Assembly (NCBI GenBank): GCA_903939555.1
Contig: CAJAHV010000315.1
Location: 1-20,373, forward strand
Length of the DNA stretch: 20,373 nucleotides
Origin: an uncultured Alphaproteobacteria bacterium
GTDB lineage: Bacteria; Pseudomonadota; Alphaproteobacteria; Sphingomonadales; Sphingomonadaceae
Direction of reading: 5' to 3'
The notes under the pieces were generated by a model. The model was not told where the DNA came from. It searched no databases and worked only from the letters and a program-made list of their open reading frames with translations. Made by a program: the position numbers and the translations under genes. Shown here one piece after another: positions 8,977-15,711 of the stretch (the first letter of the stretch is position 1; the number at the start of each line of letters is the position of its first letter).

Positions 8977-9981
8977 ATGGCTCCCAATGATACGCTTTCA
9001 CTGGTCTGGGCAGCGATCATTGCCCTAGCCGTCTTTGGTTACGTCGTCATGGATGGCTTTGATCTTGGCATCGGCATCCTCTTTCCCTGGTTGAACAAAG
9101 GGGACGACCGCAACACCGCGATGAATACCATCGCGCCGGTCTGGGATGGCAATGAAACCTGGCTGGTCCTGGGCGGCGGCGGGCTGTTTGCGGCCTTTCC
9201 GCTGGCGTACGCGGTGGTGATGCCGGCGGTCTATGCGCCGATCATCGCCATGCTGCTCGGGCTGGTGTTTCGCGGTGTTGCCTTCGAATATCGCGCCCGC
9301 ACGACACGATTGTGGTTGTGGGATGCGGCCTTTGCCTTTGGCTCGACCATGGCGGCCTTTTCGCAAGGGGTCATCCTGGGGGCCATTCTGCAGGGTGTCC
9401 GCGTCACCGGGCGCAGCTACAGCGGTGGCTGGTGGGACTGGCTTTCGTATTTTTCGATCCTGACCGGTCTTTCGATGGTGGCGGGCTATGCACTGCTTGG
9501 ATCATGCTGGTTGATCTATCGTACCGAACACAGTTTGCAGGATCGCGCCTTCGCCCTGGCGCGGGCGACCGGCATGGCGACACTGGCAGCGATTGGCGGC
9601 GTCAGTCTGGCAACGCCCTTTCTCAATCATGATTATTTCAGCCGCTGGTTTGAAGTCCCGGGGATTTATCTGTCCGCGCCGGTGCCGATTCTGGTCGGGA
9701 TTACCGCCATCGCCTTTGTCCGAGCCCTCAGGCGCCGGGCCGAAGTGCAGCCGTTCCTGCTGGCATTGCTGCTGTTTTTGCTAAGTTTCATCGGGCTCGG
9801 CGTGTCGATGTTCCCGTGGCTGGTGCCGGGCAAGATCAGTATCTATGCTGCCGCCACCGCGGAAAACAGCCAGATATTCATGCTGATTGGCGTCGCCATC
9901 ATGCTGCCGATCATCATCGGCTACACAGCCTATTCCTATTGGGTGTTTCGCGGCAAGGTTGGCCATGACGGCTATCATTAG
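8977..9981 (+). CDS. cydB: Cytochrome bd-type quinol oxidase subunit II
   Basis: The 334-residue membrane partner of CydA; it carries no haem but is required for assembly of the oxidase. The family N-terminal block VMDGFDLGIGILFPW is followed by NTIAPVWDGNETWLVLGGGGLFAAFP and then GLVFRGVAFEYR, as in CIO-type CydB. It has about eight hydrophobic segments. The start at 8977 is supported by GGAG (8966-8969) seven bases upstream and by alignment of the N-terminus with the family. The frame is open upstream to 8884, but only inside cydA. The stop lies 21 bases before a tiny third gene. I see no cydD or cydC assembly transporter genes in this window. Confidence 0.97.
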   Translation: MAPNDTLSLVWAAIIALAVFGYVVMDGFDLGIGILFPWLNKGDDRNTAMNTIAPVWDGNETWLVLGGGGLFAAFPLAYAVVMPAVYAPIIAMLLGLVFRGVAFEYRARTTRLWLWDAAFAFGSTMAAFSQGVILGAILQGVRVTGRSYSGGWWDWLSYFSILTGLSMVAGYALLGSCWLIYRTEHSLQDRAFALARATGMATLAAIGGVSLATPFLNHDYFSRWFEVPGIYLSAPVPILVGITAIAFVRALRRRAEVQPFLLALLLFLLSFIGLGVSMFPWLVPGKISIYAAATAENSQIFMLIGVAIMLPIIIGYTAYSYWVFRGKVGHDGYH

Positions 9982-10002
9982 GCGCTGCGGGGCAGTGGGC
10001 TG

Positions 10003-10107
10003 ATGGCACGGCGCCTGCTCTGGTTTGTCGGGCTGTGGGCCGTCGGCGTGGGCTGCGTTGCCTTTGTTTCGCTTGTTCTGCGTGCCTGGATCGGTGCCGG
10101 GGGGTAG
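10003..10107 (+). CDS. Small single-span membrane protein of the cyd operon, DUF2474-like
   Basis: A 34-residue reading frame of composition MARRLLWFVGLW followed by a hydrophobic stretch to about residue 27 (AVGVGCVAFVSLVLRAWI), ending GAGG. The arginine-rich N-terminus and single membrane helix fit a one-pass protein with the N-terminus in the cytoplasm. Small proteins of this kind sit directly after cydB in many bacteria: CydX in enterobacteria, and DUF2474 proteins in CIO-type operons. The RRLLWFVGLW start and the size suggest the DUF2474 group from memory. It would act as an accessory subunit stabilising the oxidase. It lies 21 bases after cydB on the same strand. The ribosome-binding site is weak (GGGGCAGTGGG). 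Its shortness is the main reason for caution. Confidence 0.75.
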   Translation: MARRLLWFVGLWAVGVGCVAFVSLVLRAWIGAGG

Positions 10108-10145
10108 CGATTCGGCGTTGCCGGCCATGTTTTTTTCCGGCACCG
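10092..10145 (+). terminator. Weak hairpin and T-tract after the cyd operon
   Basis: A 9-base perfect inverted repeat, CGGTGCCGG (10092-10100) and CCGGCACCG (10137-10145), encloses a run of seven T (10130-10136). A second TGCCGG at 10119-10124 competes for the same downstream arm. A short CGGC/GCCG hairpin (10113-10116/10120-10123) precedes the T-run by six bases. This may be an end for the cyd transcript, but the geometry is not that of a classical intrinsic terminator. The rest of the spacer to the tRNA holds only the tRNA promoter. Confidence 0.3.
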
Positions 10146-10180
10146 GAACTGTATGGGCCCCGTGGGGGCAAAACCCAGCC

Positions 10181-10208
10181 TTGCGCCCGACCATTGTGTT
10201 GCTATAGA
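10181..10208 (+). promoter_or_regulatory. Putative promoter of tRNA-Leu (and probably tig)
   Basis: TTGCGC (10181-10186) and TATAGA (10203-10208) are separated by 16 bases, and transcription would start about 10 bases before the mature tRNA. No terminator is visible between the tRNA and tig, so this promoter may drive both. Confidence 0.5.
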
Positions 10209-10226
10209 CGCGCCCTTCACTCCTAA

Positions 10227-10311
10227 GCGGGCGTGGCGGAATTGGTAGACGCGCTGGTTTTAGGTACCAGTGTCGAAAGACGTGGGGGTTCGAGTCCCTT
10301 CGCCCGCACCA
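10227..10311 (+). tRNA. tRNA-Leu (anticodon UAG)
   Basis: The full cloverleaf can be read by eye. The acceptor stem GCGGGCG (10227-10233) pairs with CGCCCGC (10301-10307), followed by discriminator A and an encoded CCA. The anticodon stem CTGGT/ACCAG (10254-10258/10266-10270) holds the loop TTTAGGT with anticodon TAG at 10261-10263. A long variable arm (TGTCGAAAGACGT) gives the class II shape expected of leucine tRNAs, and the T-arm has GGTTCGAGTCC. UAG reads CUA and, by wobble, other CUN codons. It lies 42 bases before tig. Confidence 0.97.
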
Positions 10312-10353
10312 TCAAGCCCGACGATTCGAGCCGGAAAGACGAGATAGACAGAC

Positions 10354-11964
10354 ATGCAGATCGCCGAAACGTTGAACCAGGGCCTTCGCCGCGAATATTC
10401 GCTGGTGATTCCGGCCGCCGCGCTCGCCGTGCGGGTTGATACCCGGCTTGCCGAAGTGTCCAAGACGATCCGGATGCCGGGTTTCCGTCCCGGCAAGGTG
10501 CCGCCGAATCTGGTGCGCAAGATGCACGGCGAAGCGCTCCGTGGAGAAGCGCTGCAGGCTGCTGTCAACGATGGCGTGCAGCAGCTGCTGGCCGATCGCA
10601 AGCTGCGTCCCGCCAATCAGCCGCAGGTTGATCTGGAAGGCGATCTCGCCGAAGGCAGCGACATCAGCGTCAAGGTCGCGCTCGAAGTGCTGCCGACAGT
10701 TGATGATCTTAAGATCGACGATCTCAGCCTTGAAAAACTCATCGTAGGTGACAACAGCGCCGCCATGGACGATGCGCTGGCGCGCCTTGGTGGCCAGGCC
10801 CAGCGTACCGAGCCGGCTGCCGCTAAATACAAGGCAAAGACCGGTGACACCGTGGTCATCGATTTCGAAGGCCGTGTCGATGGCGAGTTGTTCGACGGTG
10901 GCAAGGGCGAAGGCATGCGCGTCACCATCGGCTCGGGTCAGCTTATCCCCGGCTTTGAAGACCAGCTTGTCGGTGCCAAGGCGAATGATACCAAGATCGT
11001 GAAGGTAAGCTTTCCTGACGATTACAATGTTGCCTATTTGAAGGGTAAGCCGGCAGAATTCACCTGCCTTGTGCAGGGTGTCGAAACCCCGACTGAAACC
11101 AAATTCGATGATGAATTCGCCAAGATGTTCGGCATCGATTCGATCGACGCGCTGAAAGACATCCTCAAGGACCAGCTCGATGCCGAACTGGCCGGACTGA
11201 CCCGCACTCACATGAAGCGCAAGTTGCTCGATACGTTGGCCGCGCGCCATGATTTCGATGTGCCGGTTTCGATGGTTGATGGCGAGTTCGAACAAATCTG
11301 GAGTCAGCTCGAACAGGAAGCCGGTCAGGATGCCGATCCGGCCACCGCGCGCACCCAGATCGAAGCCGAGCGTGGCGATTATCGTCGGATTGCCGAGCGC
11401 CGTGTGCGCCTTGGTTTGTTGCTCAGCGAGATTGGCCAGCGCAACAGCATCACCGTAAGCCAGCCCGAAATGAACCGCCTTATCGGTCAGGAAGCGGCAA
11501 AATATCCGGGCGAACAGCAAAAGGTCGTCAAGTTCTTCCAGGAAAATCCGATGGCCGCGGCCCAGTTGCGCGCGCCATTGTACGAGGACAAGGTCGTCGA
11601 TTTCCTGCTCGGCCAGGCCGAGATAACCGAACGCAGCGTGACCCGCGCCGATCTTGAAGCTGCAATCGAGGACGAAGACGAAACCCCCGGCACGGCGCAT
11701 GTTCATGACCATGGCCATGCCGGTCATGTCCATGGCCCGGACTGCGACCATGACCATGATCATCCGCCGGCCAAGCCGAAGAAGGCTGCCAAGGCCAAGG
11801 CCGTTGCCGCCGAAGCGTCGGTAGAAGCAGCAGCTGAGCCAGTCGCAGCTGCGCCGGCGAAGAAGGTCGCCAAGCCTAAGGCTGCCAAGGCGGAGCCGGC
11901 CGAAGCCGCCCCTGCCGAAGCAGCCCCGGCCAAGCCCAAGCGTGCCAAGAAGGCAGCCGAATAA
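10354..11964 (+). CDS. tig: Trigger factor with His-rich and Lys/Ala/Pro-rich C-terminal extension
   Basis: A ribosome-associated chaperone and peptidyl-prolyl isomerase that meets nascent chains at the exit tunnel. The ribosome-binding signature GFRPGK is at residues 43-48, as in E. coli. The FKBP-type domain follows (from about KAKTGDTVVIDFEG to GKPAEFTCLVQGVETP), then the helical C-terminal chaperone domain to about residue 440. It is 536 residues long, against roughly 430-450 for the family. The extra tail has nine His and one Cys between 449 and 470 (HVHDHGHAGHVHGPDC then DHDHDH), followed by a low-complexity Lys/Ala/Pro segment to the end. The tail resembles the metal-binding end of SlyD, another FKBP protein. 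The ATG at 10354 gives the standard N-terminus (MQIAETLNQGLRREY); the ribosome-binding site is weak. A strong terminator follows. Confidence 0.97.
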   Translation: MQIAETLNQGLRREYSLVIPAAALAVRVDTRLAEVSKTIRMPGFRPGKVPPNLVRKMHGEALRGEALQAAVNDGVQQLLADRKLRPANQPQVDLEGDLAEGSDISVKVALEVLPTVDDLKIDDLSLEKLIVGDNSAAMDDALARLGGQAQRTEPAAAKYKAKTGDTVVIDFEGRVDGELFDGGKGEGMRVTIGSGQLIPGFEDQLVGAKANDTKIVKVSFPDDYNVAYLKGKPAEFTCLVQGVETPTETKFDDEFAKMFGIDSIDALKDILKDQLDAELAGLTRTHMKRKLLDTLAARHDFDVPVSMVDGEFEQIWSQLEQEAGQDADPATARTQIEAERGDYRRIAERRVRLGLLLSEIGQRNSITVSQPEMNRLIGQEAAKYPGEQQKVVKFFQENPMAAAQLRAPLYEDKVVDFLLGQAEITERSVTRADLEAAIEDEDETPGTAHVHDHGHAGHVHGPDCDHDHDHPPAKPKKAAKAKAVAAEASVEAAAEPVAAAPAKKVAKPKAAKAEPAEAAPAEAAPAKPKRAKKAAE

Positions 11965-12004
11965 AACCCGAAACACGGGTCCCGGCCGCGGCCGATACGG
12001 ATCA

Positions 12005-12036
12005 CGGGGTGGTGCCGGCTGGCACCACCCCGTTTT
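12005..12036 (+). terminator. Intrinsic terminator after tig
   Basis: A perfect 12-base-pair stem (CGGGGTGGTGCC at 12005-12016 and GGCACCACCCCG at 12021-12032) with a four-base loop is followed by TTTT. It ends the tig transcript and separates it from clpP, which must then have its own promoter or depend on read-through. Confidence 0.85.
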
Positions 12037-12146
12037 CATGTGGACAAGTCGGCAAGAAACCGGTTGCCTTTGCCGCGGCAGGCTTTCCCCCCCTTGAACT
12101 TCCCCGCCAAACGTCCGACGTTGTCGATTACACGGAAAGGGTTCCC

Positions 12147-12779
12147 ATGCTCGACATTCACGCCGGCCTCATCCCCATGGTCATCGAGACCTCAAACCGC
12201 GGGGAGCGTTCATTTGATATTTATTCGCGCTTGCTGCGCGAACGCATCGTATTTGTGACCGGCCAGGTTGAAGATCATATGGCATCGGTGATCGTTGCCC
12301 AGTTGCTGTTCCTTGAATCGGAAAATCCGAAGAAGGACATTTTCATGTACATCAACTCGCCCGGTGGCGTGGTGACGGCCGGCATGGCGATCTATGACAC
12401 GATGCAGTATATTCGCCCGCGCGTCGGAACCGTTTGCGTTGGTCAGGCGGCCTCGATGGGCAGCTTCCTACTCGCCGCCGGTGAACCCGGGATGCGTGTC
12501 GCGCTGAAAAATGCCCGGATCATGATCCATCAGCCGTCAGGTGGTGCTCAGGGCATGGCATCGGACATTGAAATTCAGGCGCGCGAGATTCTGCGGATCC
12601 GTCAGGCGCTCAACGAATTGTACGTCAAACATACTGGCAAGGATCTTGATACGATCGAACGCGCCATGGACCGTGACAAGTTCATGTCGGCGGATGAGGC
12701 AAAGATCTTCGGATTGATTGACGAAGTCGCCGACAAGCGGCCCTTGCCAACCGATGCCGATGCTTTGAAGGCCGCGTGA
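12147..12779 (+). CDS. clpP: ATP-dependent Clp protease proteolytic subunit
   Basis: A serine peptidase that assembles into a 14-subunit barrel and degrades proteins fed by ClpX or ClpA. It has 210 residues. The catalytic triad is S103 (QAASMGSF), H128 (MIHQPSG) and D177 (MDRDKF), which matches E. coli S97/H122/D171 (mature numbering) with a constant offset. The oxyanion block NSPGGVVTAGMAIYDTM is present. The start at 12147 is chosen for a GGAAAGGG motif about five bases upstream and for the family N-terminus (IPMVIETSNRGERSFDIYSRLL). The frame extends back into the tig terminator, which cannot be coding. I found a CTTGAA upstream but no matching -10 for a heat-shock promoter. clpX follows after 139 bases. 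Confidence 0.98.
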   Translation: MLDIHAGLIPMVIETSNRGERSFDIYSRLLRERIVFVTGQVEDHMASVIVAQLLFLESENPKKDIFMYINSPGGVVTAGMAIYDTMQYIRPRVGTVCVGQAASMGSFLLAAGEPGMRVALKNARIMIHQPSGGAQGMASDIEIQAREILRIRQALNELYVKHTGKDLDTIERAMDRDKFMSADEAKIFGLIDEVADKRPLPTDADALKAA

Positions 12780-12851
12780 ACAAGGCGGGACTTGTTGTCG
12801 CCCAGGCGGCCGGTAACACCAGAGCCTTCGCGGCCGTTGCAACAATAGTAT

Positions 12852-12873
12852 CCATCGGCGCTCTTGCCGATGG
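12852..12873 (+). promoter_or_regulatory. Hairpin in the clpP-clpX spacer
   Basis: CCATCGGC (12852-12859) and GCCGATGG (12866-12873) form an 8-base-pair stem with a six-base loop. There is no T-run after it, so it is more likely an mRNA processing or stability element, or a partial attenuator, than a terminator. Confidence 0.45.
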
Positions 12874-12893
12874 CCCATCTGTAACGCTACACT
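12864..12893 (+). promoter_or_regulatory. Putative promoter of clpX
   Basis: TTGCCG (12864-12869) and TACACT (12888-12893) are 18 bases apart, giving a start near 12900, about 20 bases before the clpX ATG. The -35 box lies in the downstream arm of the spacer hairpin. This would let clpX be made independently of clpP. Confidence 0.35.
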
Positions 12894-12918
12894 CGCTGCT
12901 GCGCGAGAGAGGAAAACC

Positions 12919-14169
12919 ATGACCAAGCTGAGCGGGGGCGATTCGAAGAGCACGCTCTATTGCAGCTTTTGCGGCAAGAGCCAGCACGAGGTGAGGAAGC
13001 TCATCGCCGGGCCAACGGTGTTCATCTGCGATGAATGCGTTGAATTGTGTAATGATATCATCCGCGAGGAAACCAAGACAGCGCTGGTCAAGAAGGCTGG
13101 TGACGTTCCGACGCCTCGCGAGATCTGCAAGGTTCTTGATGATTATGTGATCGGACAAACGCATGCCAAGCGCGTGCTTTCGGTGGCAGTGCACAATCAT
13201 TATAAGCGGCTGAACCATGGCGGCAAGGGGTCGGAGGTCGAACTGGCCAAGTCGAACATTCTGCTTGTCGGGCCGACCGGTTGTGGCAAGACGCTGCTGG
13301 CCCAGACACTGGCGCGCATCCTTGATGTGCCGTTTACCATGGCTGATGCGACGACGCTGACCGAAGCCGGCTATGTCGGGGAAGATGTTGAGAACATCAT
13401 TCTCAAGCTGTTGCAGGCGAGCGATTACAACGTCGAACGCGCCCAGCGGGGCATTGTCTATATCGATGAAATCGACAAGATCAGCCGCAAGGCCGACAAT
13501 CCGTCGATCACGCGCGATGTGTCGGGCGAGGGTGTCCAGCAGGCGCTGCTCAAGATCATGGAAGGCACCACAGCCTCCGTGCCGCCGCAAGGCGGGCGCA
13601 AGCATCCCCAGCAGGAATTTCTGCAGGTCGATACAACGAACATCCTGTTCATCTGCGGGGGCGCGTTTTCGGGCCTTGATCGCATCATCGGTGACCGGTT
13701 GCAGGGCAAGTCTATCGGATTTGGCGCGCATGTCGCCGCGCCCGACGAACGTCGGGTCGGTCAACTGCTGATGAAGTGCGAACCTGAAGATTTGTTGCGC
13801 TTCGGCCTGATACCTGAATTCATCGGTCGTCTGCCAGTTATTGCGACACTTGAGGATCTGGATGAGCCCGCGCTGATCAAGATCCTGACCGAACCGAAAA
13901 ATGCCCTTTCGAAGCAATATGCCCGCCTGTTCGAGATGGAAGGCATGAAGCTGACCTTTCAGCCAGATGCGCTGTCGGCGATCGCAAAGCGCGCCATCGA
14001 GCGCAAGACCGGGGCGCGCGGGTTGCGTTCGATCATGGAATCGATCCTGCTTGATACCATGTTCGAACTGCCGGGGCTTGAAGGCGTCGAGGAAATCCTG
14101 GTTGATCAGGAAGTCGTCGCGGGCACCAAGGAGCCGGTTCGCTTGCTGGTTGCCGACAAGGCAGCCTGA
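12919..14169 (+). CDS. clpX: ATP-dependent Clp protease ATP-binding subunit ClpX
   Basis: An AAA+ unfoldase that recognises tagged substrates, unfolds them and threads them into ClpP. It has 416 residues (424 in E. coli). The N-terminal C4 zinc-binding domain has C15, C18, C37 and C40. Walker A is GPTGCGKT at 118-125 and Walker B is IVYIDEID at 179-186. The sensor and pore regions lie in the following conserved blocks, including RDVSGEGVQQALLKIMEG and GFIPEFIGRLP-type sequence (here LIPEFIGRLPVIATL). The ATG at 12919 has a GAGAGAGGA motif six bases upstream. An intrinsic terminator follows. In many proteobacteria lon lies next; here a convergent flippase gene does instead. Confidence 0.98.
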   Translation: MTKLSGGDSKSTLYCSFCGKSQHEVRKLIAGPTVFICDECVELCNDIIREETKTALVKKAGDVPTPREICKVLDDYVIGQTHAKRVLSVAVHNHYKRLNHGGKGSEVELAKSNILLVGPTGCGKTLLAQTLARILDVPFTMADATTLTEAGYVGEDVENIILKLLQASDYNVERAQRGIVYIDEIDKISRKADNPSITRDVSGEGVQQALLKIMEGTTASVPPQGGRKHPQQEFLQVDTTNILFICGGAFSGLDRIIGDRLQGKSIGFGAHVAAPDERRVGQLLMKCEPEDLLRFGLIPEFIGRLPVIATLEDLDEPALIKILTEPKNALSKQYARLFEMEGMKLTFQPDALSAIAKRAIERKTGARGLRSIMESILLDTMFELPGLEGVEEILVDQEVVAGTKEPVRLLVADKAA

Positions 14170-14186
14170 GAATTCGCCGGACATAG

Positions 14187-14217
14187 CGCCCGCTTCGATT
14201 CATCGGAGCGGGCGTTT
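14187..14217 (+). terminator. Intrinsic terminator after clpX
   Basis: A 12-base-pair stem with one G-U pair (14187-14198 against 14203-14214, CGCCCGCTTCGA/TCGGAGCGGGCG) and a TTCA loop is followed by TTT. It lies 17 bases after the clpX stop and separates it from the convergent flippase gene. Confidence 0.75.
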
Positions 14218-14230
14218 CCGTGTGCGCTGC

Positions 14231-15541
14231 TCAGATCGTGCGAAACAGGCGGCGCACCATGGCAACGCTTGTCAATGTCCGCGCCGCGATGATCAGCGTC
14301 GTCGTCATCGCCGCACCGTTGAGGCCATAGGCCGGTATCAGGGTGAAACAGCAAATAGCCAGCATCGCGAGGCTGATCACAGAAACGTAAAGTGACTGGC
14401 GTTCATTGCCGGTCATCAGCAGCACCACCCCGATCGGCCCGGCAAGGATGTTGATGAGTTGCCCCAGGGCCAGGATGCGCAGCGCGGTGGCGCCACCGAC
14501 GAAATTGGGCCCGAACAACCCCAACACCCACTCCGGAAAGCCGAGGGTGAGCACAAAGAGCGGCAGTGACAACAGGCTCATGGTGCCGACCTGTTGGCGC
14601 ATGATGCGGCGGATAGTTGCGATATCCCTGACGCGATAGGCAGCCGCGATGCGCGGGCCGGCGACGGTATCGAAGGTGGTAACCAGCAACATGATCAGCC
14701 CGGCGATCTGCCAGGCCGTACGGAACTGCCCGACTTCGAAGGTCGACCGGTTGGCGCTCAGAGACACCAGTACCACCCAGTCGAGCAGCATGCGGCTAAG
14801 CACCACAAACGAAATCTGTGCTCCTTGGCGCAACATCGCCCGGCCAGATGTTGCGCTCGGTGCCGGCCAGTCGCGTGACCGGCGGCGATAGACGAACCAG
14901 GCAATGATGGCGTTGACCGCGGTTGTCGAGAAATACAGCAGGACGACATCGCGCGCGGTTACCGGCACCTGCGCCACGACCATCGCGATCAGCACACCCA
15001 CCGCCAGCAACATCGCCTGAGGCCCGTCGAACCACAGCGAGGCCTGCACAGCCCCTGAACCGCGCAGTGAAACCGCAGCCATCCGGTTAAGGGTCAGCGG
15101 CAGGACTGCTACCCCGGACAAGACCAGCAAGCCGGGTTCCAAGCCTTTGCCGATCAGCGACTGCAACAGCGGCGCCCCGAGCAGCGCCACGCCGACACCA
15201 ATGATGATGGCGCTGGTCGTGGAGAACAACAGTGCGGTTCGCGACGTGCCGCGTGCCGCAGCGGTATTGCCTTGCTTGATATCACCGGCCATGGCGCGGA
15301 GCAGCACATAGTCGAGGCCCATCAATGAAAACGTCATCGCAACCAGCGCCGTCGACTGGGCGAGCGCGAAATTGCCATTGCCGACAGCGCCAAGGTTGCG
15401 CGCCACCAGAAAGCTGAAGCCGAAGCTCAGCCCGGCCCCTACCAGCTTGATCAGCAAAGCAATGATGGCTTCGATGATATTGGGGTTTGCCCATAGGTAT
15501 TCTCGCAGGCGGACGAAAAGCCGGATTGGCGACATCCGCAT
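14231..15541 (-). CDS. Oligosaccharide/polysaccharide flippase-like membrane protein (MOP superfamily, Wzx-like)
   Basis: A very hydrophobic protein of 436 residues with about 12 membrane segments. The N-terminal pattern, amphipathic start then LLIKLVGAGLSFGFSFLVARNLGAVGNGNFALA, is typical of the Wzx/RfbX flippases, which move lipid-linked sugars across the inner membrane. The later GPNFVGGATALRILALGQLIN and AGPIGVVLLMTGNE blocks fit the same family. The start is uncertain: ATG at 15541 is used, an in-frame ATG at 15535 and TTG at 15550 are alternatives, and none has a clear ribosome-binding site. There are no glycosyltransferase or polymerase genes nearby, so the substrate cannot be inferred; it is an orphan within this window. 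A MATE-like transporter is the alternative. Confidence 0.85.
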   Translation of the reverse strand: MRMSPIRLFVRLREYLWANPNIIEAIIALLIKLVGAGLSFGFSFLVARNLGAVGNGNFALAQSTALVAMTFSLMGLDYVLLRAMAGDIKQGNTAAARGTSRTALLFSTTSAIIIGVGVALLGAPLLQSLIGKGLEPGLLVLSGVAVLPLTLNRMAAVSLRGSGAVQASLWFDGPQAMLLAVGVLIAMVVAQVPVTARDVVLLYFSTTAVNAIIAWFVYRRRSRDWPAPSATSGRAMLRQGAQISFVVLSRMLLDWVVLVSLSANRSTFEVGQFRTAWQIAGLIMLLVTTFDTVAGPRIAAAYRVRDIATIRRIMRQQVGTMSLLSLPLFVLTLGFPEWVLGLFGPNFVGGATALRILALGQLINILAGPIGVVLLMTGNERQSLYVSVISLAMLAICCFTLIPAYGLNGAAMTTTLIIAARTLTSVAMVRRLFRTI

Positions 15542-15566
15542 GTCAGGCAAGGATTCTTTGGTAAAC

Positions 15567-15592
15567 CATTGACGCTGCTTAGGTCGTCAATG
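15567..15592. promoter_or_regulatory. Inverted repeat in the flippase/small-gene divergent spacer
   Basis: CATTGACG (15567-15574) and CGTCAATG (15585-15592) form a perfect 8-base inverted repeat with a 10-base spacer. Each arm contains TTGACG, a consensus-like -35 box, pointing outward on opposite strands, but neither has a good -10 at 17 bases. It may be an operator for either divergent gene. The remainder of 15593-15698 holds an imperfect GGCAT/ATGCC and TTGC/GCAA nested repeat and no gene that I can support. Confidence 0.35.
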
Positions 15593-15711
15593 CGACAAAG
15601 GCTAGCGTTGCAAGGGCATGTTGCGCATTTTTGATGCCGCAAGTTCGAAAACGGGTGCATTCCGTGCGTGACCGGCCCACCATCGCCGGGTCGGCAACAA
15701 AGGATGAGATG

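Noticed and set aside
10025..10226. Two 60-63 codon plus-strand frames between cydB and the tRNA
   Set aside because: They overlap the DUF2474-like gene in other frames, run over the T-tract and tRNA promoter, and have no recognisable composition or ribosome-binding site.
10312..12039. A 575-codon open frame on the minus strand over tig
   Set aside because: It is antisense to trigger factor, runs through the tig terminator and into the tRNA 3' end, and has a low-complexity translation without family motifs.
12093..12098. CTTGAA upstream of clpP as a heat-shock (RpoH) -35 box
   Set aside because: No CCCCAT- or CCTAT-like -10 lies at the right spacing; the match is too short to call.
12009..12146. 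An N-terminal extension of clpP by 46 codons
   Set aside because: The extension begins inside the tig terminator hairpin, matches nothing in the ClpP family, and the downstream ATG has a purine-rich ribosome-binding site.
12682..14184. A 500-codon open frame on the minus strand over clpX
   Set aside because: It is antisense to ClpX, which has intact zinc, Walker A and Walker B motifs. The antisense protein is not recognisable.
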